From RGIG3009 sp964490085 (GTDB lineage Bacteria > Bacillota > Clostridia > Oscillospirales > Acutalibacteraceae), in the NCBI GenBank assembly GCA_964490085.1, contig CAZBAO010000020.1, forward strand, positions 1 to 19,190: a stretch of 19,190 nucleotides of DNA, given 5' to 3'. Shown here piece by piece: positions 14,363 through 19,190 of the stretch; the stretch's first letter is position 1; every line of letters starts with the position of its first letter. The translations under genes were made by a program, and so were the position numbers. Under the pieces are notes generated by a model. It worked only from the letters and a program-made list of their open reading frames with translations. It was not told the DNA's origin and did not search any database.

Positions 14363-15079
14363 TCAAAGGTCAAAGGATTCGCGCTCTCTGTCGGTCAGAA
14401 ACCGACTTTCCCCCTCTGCGAGAGCCGGATCCAGCACGACGTTCCCGATCGAAATGCGTTTGAGCCACACCACGCCGCGATCCAGCACGCCGAACATCCG
14501 CTTGATCTGATGATACCGTCCTTCCGTGATACGCACCTCCGCAAGCGGTTGCTCACCGTTTTCCAGGACGATCAGCTCTGCCGGTCGGCACGGCGTTCCG
14601 TCCGCCAAGGTGATACCCTCGGCAAAGGCGCGACAATGCTCGCCGCTCAGCGGTGCATCCAGCCGCACCTGATACCGTTTTAGGATATCCCGTTTCGGAG
14701 CAAGTATTCGATGAGCAAGCTCACCGTCATCGGTCAGCAATACCAGCCCGACCGTATCCTTATCCAGCCGTCCCGCCGGAAACAGATTTTTTCGTTTCAT
14801 CTCCTCCGGCAACAGATCCACCACCGTGCGCGCCTTCGGATCGCGCGACACGCACAAGATCCCCGCCGGCTTGTTCATCATAATATACACGAACTGCCGA
14901 TAGTTAAGCGACTCACCCGCCACCGTCACCCGACAGGTGTCGGCATCGTATTTCGCCGAAGGATCGCGGCAGACCGCACCGTTCACCGTTACCTGACCCG
15001 ACCGGATCAGTCGCACGGTCTCACTGCGACTGCGCGTTCCCTGCGAAGCGATCAGCTTATCCAAACGCTGCACCGCCAT
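14363..15079 (-). CDS. rsuA: 16S rRNA pseudouridine synthase, RsuA family
   Basis: A 238-residue pseudouridine synthase. Residues 3-58 form an S4 RNA-binding domain (RLDKLIASQG, then QVTVNGAV). The catalytic motif GRLDKDTVG at 103-111 carries the nucleophile D106. RYHQIKRMFG near 187-196 is the RsuA/RluB-type C-terminal motif. In bacteria RsuA modifies U516 of 16S rRNA; the RluB/RluE paralogues act on 23S, so the exact target is family-level. AAAGGAAG precedes the ATG, nine bases after the DUF4830 gene's stop. It is the last gene of the rpsU-yqeG operon; no terminator hairpin is visible before the next promoter. Confidence 0.88.
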   Translation of the reverse strand: MAVQRLDKLIASQGTRSRSETVRLIRSGQVTVNGAVCRDPSAKYDADTCRVTVAGESLNYRQFVYIMMNKPAGILCVSRDPKARTVVDLLPEEMKRKNLFPAGRLDKDTVGLVLLTDDGELAHRILAPKRDILKRYQVRLDAPLSGEHCRAFAEGITLADGTPCRPAELIVLENGEQPLAEVRITEGRYHQIKRMFGVLDRGVVWLKRISIGNVVLDPALAEGESRFLTDRERESFDL

Positions 15080-15088
15080 ACTTCCTTT

Positions 15089-15514
15089 CTATTGAATCGG
15101 CTGCATCTCCCCGTCATGCTCGATGTCGCCCGCGACAATACGGTTACGGTACACGTACAGATGCGCCACTCCGCCGTTTTCGACCTCGTAGCTGTACAGC
15201 CGCACCCGCTTGCCGTAATACGCCTCCAACGACCGCCCCGCCTGCTCTTGCAGGGTGTTGTACTGTAAAAGCACCTCATCCGGCTCGTCAGGGATGCGCA
15301 CCTCGCGCACTTCCTCGCTGTCCTCAGCGATCTCAAGCCCAAGCGAGCGCAGATACGCCACCCGCTCCTCACCGCTCGTCACCCGCGTCGCGGACACGAC
15401 GGTAGCCTGCTCCGGCAGCACGGCAGCCATGACGACAGCAACCGCCACGACCGCGACGCACCCCAGAGCCGACAGGATCTGCTTATAACTGGTTTTTACG
15501 GAAAAGACAAACAT
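15089..15514 (-). CDS. DUF4830 domain-containing membrane-anchored protein
   Basis: A 141-residue protein with a hydrophobic segment at about residues 12-33, giving a single N-terminal membrane anchor and an extracytoplasmic C-terminal domain. Residues 50-135 match the DUF4830 pattern as I recall it: YLRSLGLEI, then EVRIPDEPDEVLLQYN, LQEQAG, YYGKRVRLYSYEV and a final VYRNRIVAGDIE. The function of this domain is unknown; it is common in Clostridia. A GTG three codons upstream is possible, but AGAGGA lies ten bases before the ATG at 15514 and only two before that GTG, so the ATG is preferred. It sits between the M24 peptidase gene (53-base gap) and rsuA. Confidence 0.75.
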   Translation of the reverse strand: MFVFSVKTSYKQILSALGCVAVVAVAVVMAAVLPEQATVVSATRVTSGEERVAYLRSLGLEIAEDSEEVREVRIPDEPDEVLLQYNTLQEQAGRSLEAYYGKRVRLYSYEVENGGVAHLYVYRNRIVAGDIEHDGEMQPIQ

Positions 15515-15567
15515 ACGATCCACATCCTCTATACAGTAATGGTAATATATGTCTATTCCGTTGTTCG

Positions 15568-16644
15568 TTACTTTATGAGAAGGAGTCGCTTCGGACTTTT
15601 CGTCAGATTACGACAGCCGTTCGGCTCAATGAGCACCATATCCTCAATGCGGACACCGAAACGCCCCTCGATATAAATACCCGGCTCGACCGTTACGACG
15701 TTGCCGGCTTTCAACCGCTGCTCGCCCGCCGCAGCCGACAGCCGCGGCTCTTCGTGGATCTGCACGCCCACGCCGTGTCCGGTCGCGTGACCGAAGCACT
15801 CCGCATAACCGGCGTTCTCAATAACGCGACGCGCCGCCGCATCCCCTTCGGTACAGAGAAGCCCATCTTTCAGCACTCCAAGTGCCGCAAGCTGCGCGTT
15901 CAGCACGGTATCATACACCAACTGTTGCTCCTCACTCACCACGCCGACCGCGACGGTGCGTGTCATGTCGGAATGGTAGCCGTCCACCACCGCGCCGAAA
16001 TCCATCGTAATAAAATCACCGCGCCCAATCGGCTTGTCCGTCGGGATGCCGTGCGGCAACGAGGTGTTGGCACCCGACACCACGATAAAATCAAACGCCA
16101 CCCGCTCGGCCCCGCGTTTACGGATGTAAAATTCCAGCTCCAGCGCAATTTCCCGCTCGGTCATCCCCTCGCGGATGTGCTGAACGATATAGTCAAAGCC
16201 TTCTTCGGTCAACGCCTGCGCCTCAAGGATCTTGCCAACCTCACGCTCGTCTTTGATCGCGCGCATCTCGGAAAGCCAACCGTCTAACTCACCGGAGCCG
16301 TCAAAGTCAATACCGACAACCTGCGTGCGTAATCGCTCCGCAAACCCCAACGTTGTGTCCGCTGCTTCCAACAAGATCTGCCGCAGACCGTGATGCTCCG
16401 CGATCTCTCGGATCGTCTCCGAAAGCCGGGAGATCATACGGCACTCGGTGCCCTTGACCGTTTGCTTTGCCGTTTCGATATACCGAAAATCCGTCATAAA
16501 ATAGCTTTTTTCGCGTGTCACAAGCAAATAACTATCACCCGATGGGAAGCCGGTGAGATACTGAATGTGATGCTTCGCCGTGATGAGCGCCGCCGTATCA
16601 TCAGCGGGCAGAAAACGGCTGAGCCGTTCCAATCGTGTGTTCAT
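15568..16644 (-). CDS. M24 metallopeptidase, Xaa-Pro aminopeptidase type
   Basis: A 358-residue M24B peptidase with a creatinase-like N-terminal domain (about 1-130) and a pita-bread catalytic domain (about 138-358). All five metal ligands are visible: D215 and D226 (MDFGAVVDGYHSDMTR), H290 (HATGHGVG), E320 (VTVEPG) and E334 (RIEDMVLI). The expected activity is removal of an N-terminal residue preceding proline, in the cytoplasm. An ATG 13 codons upstream is in frame but lies within the preceding gene; GAGG nine bases before the ATG at 16644 and a one-base gap after the upstream TGA support the start given. It is translationally adjacent to the endonuclease-IV-like gene. Confidence 0.92.
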   Translation of the reverse strand: MNTRLERLSRFLPADDTAALITAKHHIQYLTGFPSGDSYLLVTREKSYFMTDFRYIETAKQTVKGTECRMISRLSETIREIAEHHGLRQILLEAADTTLGFAERLRTQVVGIDFDGSGELDGWLSEMRAIKDEREVGKILEAQALTEEGFDYIVQHIREGMTEREIALELEFYIRKRGAERVAFDFIVVSGANTSLPHGIPTDKPIGRGDFITMDFGAVVDGYHSDMTRTVAVGVVSEEQQLVYDTVLNAQLAALGVLKDGLLCTEGDAAARRVIENAGYAECFGHATGHGVGVQIHEEPRLSAAAGEQRLKAGNVVTVEPGIYIEGRFGVRIEDMVLIEPNGCRNLTKSPKRLLLIK

Positions 16645-16645
16645 A

Positions 16646-17494
16646 TCATTTGCCCTCGTACAACCGCAGCAGCGTGCGGGCATCCTCCGCCTGCGTGCCG
16701 TCCGACTCGCAGATAAAGGTGGGTGTCAACCCCCGCTCCCGTATCAACTGCATCAGCGGCGCGGGCTCCGGCCCGTACACGGCGTCTTCAAAGGTCAGAT
16801 GGCGTTTTTCGCCGCCCTTTGTATATTCGATCTTGGAAAAATGCGCGTGGAACTGTGCGGCGCGCTCTGCGCCGAGTGCGTTTTCCAAACGGTCAAGCAC
16901 CGCTTCAAACGCCTCGCGCGAGTTGAGTCCGCCCAGCGTGCGGGAATTGAGATGCCCGAAATCAACACAGGGCAAAAACCGTTCGTCCACCTTGCAGAAT
17001 TCCAGCACCTCGTCCAGATCACCCAACTGATTGATCTTGCCCATCGTTTCGGGGCAGATGCGCACACCGGATAGCCCTTCCTCGTCCAGCGCCTGCTGTG
17101 CGCGGCACAATGTCTGCGAAGCAAGCGCGGTCGCATCCGCGCGGGACAGACCGCCGAGGCCGCCGGGGTGCACCACGATACGCTCTCCGCCCATTGCGGC
17201 GACCGCCCGTGCGCTTTCCAAAATATAGCGAATGGAATTATCGCGTTTTTCCGTCTCTGCGGACGCAAGCGAAATAAAATACGGCGCGTGAAGCGACATC
17301 TGAACGCCGTACCGCGCGGCAAGCGCGCCCATCGTCTCGGCCGTATCCGCCGACACCCGCACCCCACGGCCGCATTGGTATTCATACGCGGTAAGCCCTA
17401 ACGTGTGCAACCACGCGGGTGCCTCCACCGTTGCCTTGTGGCCGGCAGCGTAAAACGATTCGCTGTTTCCCGCAGGCCCGAACCGAGCGATCAT
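16646..17494 (-). CDS. Endonuclease IV-like (Nfo-type) TIM-barrel protein
   Basis: A 282-residue TIM-barrel protein of the AP endonuclease 2 superfamily. Candidate zinc ligands fall at positions close to those of E. coli Nfo: H69 (LHAPY), H109 (VVHPGG), E149 (CPETMGK), D178 and H181 (VDFGHLN), H216/H218 (FHAHF) and E263 (ICESDG). The DxH ligand pair near 229-231 is less clear (GEKRH). The likely role is incision at abasic sites in base excision repair. AAAGGAG before the ATG at 17494 fixes the start, and the ATG overlaps the yqeG stop (ATGA), so the two genes are coupled. The unclear ligand pair leaves a related sugar-isomerase-like function possible. Confidence 0.82.
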   Translation of the reverse strand: MIARFGPAGNSESFYAAGHKATVEAPAWLHTLGLTAYEYQCGRGVRVSADTAETMGALAARYGVQMSLHAPYFISLASAETEKRDNSIRYILESARAVAAMGGERIVVHPGGLGGLSRADATALASQTLCRAQQALDEEGLSGVRICPETMGKINQLGDLDEVLEFCKVDERFLPCVDFGHLNSRTLGGLNSREAFEAVLDRLENALGAERAAQFHAHFSKIEYTKGGEKRHLTFEDAVYGPEPAPLMQLIRERGLTPTFICESDGTQAEDARTLLRLYEGK

Positions 17495-17991
17495 ATATCC
17501 CGCTCCTTTCGTTTTTCGTAGATCTTGCGTTCCCATTTCCGTTTAAGCGCCAAAAACGGCTTGCCGGTTTCCATCTCGATCGGCATCACCTGAATACAGG
17601 TAATACCGTACAGGTTCGCCCCGATGATATCGGTAAACACCTGGTCGCCGATCGCCGCGCACTGCGCCTTCGGCAACCCTAACCGCCGCACGCCGCGCCA
17701 AAACCCGATCGGCGACGGCTTGCAGGACAGCGAGGTATGCCGCAGCCCGATCTTCTCAGCGAACGGCGCCACACGCCATTCCCAAGAATTGGACACCACC
17801 GTCATACGAATACCGGCGTCCTGCATCTGCTGCAGCCACTCGCGCACCTCATCAGACAGCACCTGACTGCCGTGGGTCGTCAGCGTGTTGTCCACGTCCA
17901 GCAACAGGCCGCGAACGCCGAGCGTTTCCAGCTCCTGCAGTGTGATATCGGTAATGCGATCTTTATAAATAGTAGGATACAGTAACGGCAT
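17491..17991 (-). CDS. yqeG: YqeG-family HAD phosphatase
   Basis: A 166-residue HAD subfamily IIIA protein. Motif I is LDVDNTLT (D32 and D34), motif II VVSNS (65-69), motif III K91, and motif IV GDQVFTD (115-121). The length and the ending in a basic tail (KRKWERKIYEKRK) fit YqeG proteins of Firmicutes, whose phosphatase substrate is not firmly established. AAGGAT lies eight bases before the ATG. The gene starts 35 bases downstream of the rpsU terminator, with no promoter apparent in that gap, so its expression probably depends on readthrough. Confidence 0.92.
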   Translation of the reverse strand: MPLLYPTIYKDRITDITLQELETLGVRGLLLDVDNTLTTHGSQVLSDEVREWLQQMQDAGIRMTVVSNSWEWRVAPFAEKIGLRHTSLSCKPSPIGFWRGVRRLGLPKAQCAAIGDQVFTDIIGANLYGITCIQVMPIEMETGKPFLALKRKWERKIYEKRKERDI

Positions 17992-18025
17992 TGCTGTTTA
18001 TCCTTTCATCGTGTTCAGAGTAAAG

Positions 18026-18056
18026 AAAAAACGGGCAATACGATTGCCCGTTTTTT
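18026..18056. terminator. Terminator after rpsU
   Basis: A symmetrical hairpin: AAAAAACGGGCAAT (18026-18039) with ATTGCCCGTTTTTT (18043-18056) around a 3-base loop. On the minus strand it follows the S21 stop by only a few bases and ends in a T6 run. It could also act on plus-strand transcription. Confidence 0.85.
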
Positions 18057-18060
18057 TGAA

Positions 18061-18237
18061 TCATTTGAACTTTCTCTTACGAGCGGCCTCGGACTTCTTC
18101 TTACGACGAACGGAAGGCTTTTCATAATGTTCTCTCTTCCGGACCTCCGCAAGCACACCGGAGCGTGCGCAAGACTTCTTCCATCTACGCAGAGCGCTGT
18201 CCAGGGATTCATTCTCTTTGACTTTGACTTCTGACAT
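18061..18237 (-). CDS. rpsU: 30S ribosomal protein S21
   Basis: A 58-residue, highly basic protein matching S21 throughout: an N-terminal VKVKENESLDSALRRWK, then CARSGVLAEVRKREHYEKPS and a Lys/Arg-rich tail ending KRKFK. This is the normal length for Firmicute S21. S21 binds the small subunit near the anti-Shine-Dalgarno region and helps initiation. GGGAGGG lies seven bases before the ATG. It has a strong promoter (18306-18334) and is followed by a hairpin terminator, so the bulk of its transcript is probably monocistronic. Confidence 0.95.
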   Translation of the reverse strand: MSEVKVKENESLDSALRRWKKSCARSGVLAEVRKREHYEKPSVRRKKKSEAARKRKFK

Positions 18238-18305
18238 TCTTATTCCCTCCCTCCGCTTATATAGCAGGGGTAATTCTCATAGTGACCCATAGTGACACTG
18301 AATGT

Positions 18306-18334
18306 AGTATACAACAGAAACCCACTATCGTCAA
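18306..18334 (-). promoter_or_regulatory. Promoter of rpsU
   Basis: Minus-strand TTGACG (18334-18329), a 17-base spacer and TATACT (18311-18306). The predicted leader is about 60 bases and contains two tandem copies of a 9-base unit (CATAGTGAC on the plus strand at 18278-18286 and 18288-18296). Confidence 0.8.
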
Positions 18335-18352
18335 GTGCTTTTTTAAAAAATT

Positions 18353-19190
18353 TTACAGCGGCTTGACAACGATATTGACCAACTTCTGCGGCACGTACAG
18401 TTCTTTGACGATCTGCTTCCCTTCCAATTCCGGTGCGATACGCTCGTTTGCTTTCGCCTGTGCCAACACCGTCGGGGCGTCGTCCTGCATGCCGACGGTG
18501 ATACGGGTACGGATCTTACCGTTAATCTGTACAGCGATCTCCACCGTGTCGGCGGTACACTTGTTCGGATCGTAAGTCGGCCACGGCGTATAGGCAAGCT
18601 CCTCGGTATGACCGAGCAGCTCCCACAGCTCTTCCGTCATATGCGGTGCAAAGGGATTGAGAAGCTGCACTAAAACGGCATATTCCGCGCGGTTGGCGCC
18701 GCCGGCGGCACTCATATCGTTGATAAGCGCCATCATAGCGGCGATCGCCGTGTTGAATTTCAGGTTTTCAATATCCTCGCCAACCTTACGGATGGTACGG
18801 TTGACAGCAATCTCCAGCTCCGGACGGACACTGTCGCCGTCGAGCAGGGTATCCGACAACGCCCACACTCTCTCCAAGAACCGCTGTACACCTCGAATAC
18901 TCGCGCTTGACCACGGTGCCGCCTTTTCAAAGTCACCGATAAACATCTCATACATACGCAACGTGTCCGCGCCGAATTCAGCAACGATATCGTCGGGATT
19001 GACCACGTTTCCGCGGGACTTTGACATCTTCTCGCCGTTTTCACCGAGGATCATGCCGTGGCTGGTCCGCTTAGCGTACGGCTCGGCAGTGGGAACAACG
19101 CCGATATCGTATAAGAACTTGTGCCAGAAGCGGCTGTACAGCAGATGCAGCGTGGTGTGCTCCATGCCGCCGTTGTACCAGTTGACCGGC
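18353..19190 (-). CDS. leuS: Leucyl-tRNA synthetase, C-terminal part (5' end beyond window)
   Basis: The minus strand is open from the right edge to a TAA at 18353, giving the last 278 residues. The first visible residues (PVNWYNGGMEH, then LHLLYSRFW) match the conserved region before the second class-I signature. That signature, KMSKSRGN, is at partial residues 54-61. It is followed by the anticodon-binding helical domain (NPDDIVAEFGADTLRMYEMF) and a C-terminal domain ending VKELYVPQKLVNIVVKPL. The enzyme charges tRNA-Leu in the cytoplasm. The N-terminal Rossmann fold and editing domain lie outside the window. No GC-rich terminator is visible between its stop and the rpsU promoter. Confidence 0.95.
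   Translation of the reverse strand, partial: PVNWYNGGMEHTTLHLLYSRFWHKFLYDIGVVPTAEPYAKRTSHGMILGENGEKMSKSRGNVVNPDDIVAEFGADTLRMYEMFIGDFEKAAPWSSASIRGVQRFLERVWALSDTLLDGDSVRPELEIAVNRTIRKVGEDIENLKFNTAIAAMMALINDMSAAGGANRAEYAVLVQLLNPFAPHMTEELWELLGHTEELAYTPWPTYDPNKCTADTVEIAVQINGKIRTRITVGMQDDAPTVLAQAKANERIAPELEGKQIVKELYVPQKLVNIVVKPL

Noticed and set aside
15528..15555. TAGACA-16-TATAGA on the minus strand as a promoter for the DUF4830 gene
   Set aside because: The -10 box overlaps the ribosome binding site and both boxes are imperfect; operon transcription explains expression better.
18015..18212. 65-codon minus-strand frame over rpsU
   Set aside because: It is out of frame with the S21 coding sequence, which is a full match to a conserved ribosomal protein.

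Overview
The window looks like chromosomal DNA from a low-to-mid GC Firmicute of class Clostridia, most likely an uncultured gut or rumen Oscillospirales relative. The evidence is AGGAGG-type ribosome binding sites, TTGACA/TATAAT promoters, YqeG, DUF4830 and RsuA in one operon, a MsmK/UgpC-type sugar ABC ATPase, and GC-rich palindromic intergenic repeats built on a GTAGGGGCG...CGCCCGC core, which I associate with this group. No phage, transposase, CRISPR array, rRNA or tRNA gene is visible.

Layout. (1) 1-963, minus: 5' part of a CdaR/PucR-type regulator that runs off the left edge, with its promoter at 1031-1059. (2) 1084-1450: a cluster of palindromic repeats. (3) 1451-2329, minus: an AraC-family regulator. 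It is divergent from 2534-6318, a tightly packed four-gene operon of Gfo/Idh/MocA oxidoreductase, a degenerate Gfo/Idh/MocA-like protein, a xylose-isomerase-like TIM-barrel protein and a second Gfo/Idh/MocA oxidoreductase. The operon ends at a strong hairpin. This looks like an inducible pathway for oxidising and rearranging an unusual sugar, glycoside or cyclitol.

(4) 6576-10936, plus: a cell-surface decoration operon driven by a clear promoter. It holds LicD phosphotransferase, ABC-2 permease, ABC ATPase, TarI/IspD-like cytidylyltransferase and a D-2-hydroxyacid dehydrogenase. It converges on (5) 10941-12866, minus, a second LicD domain fused behind a degenerate SDR/epimerase-like domain, with its own promoter. 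A bidirectional terminator separates the two. Together they could make a CDP-activated small molecule, transfer its phospho-moiety to a glycan, and export a surface polymer.

(6) 13022-14308, minus: the MsmK/UgpC-type ATPase for sugar importers, with its own terminator and leader. (7) 14363-18334, minus: a housekeeping run, in transcription order rpsU (S21), terminator, yqeG (HAD), endonuclease-IV-like protein, M24 aminopeptidase, DUF4830 protein and rsuA. (8) 18353-19190, minus: the C-terminal part of leuS, running off the right edge.

The least conventional parts are the surface-decoration cluster (a hydroxyacid dehydrogenase beside a CTP transferase, and an SDR-LicD fusion) and the Gfo/Idh/MocA operon, one member of which has lost the Rossmann glycine motif. 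All functional pathway statements are inferences from motif reading; no database search was run.
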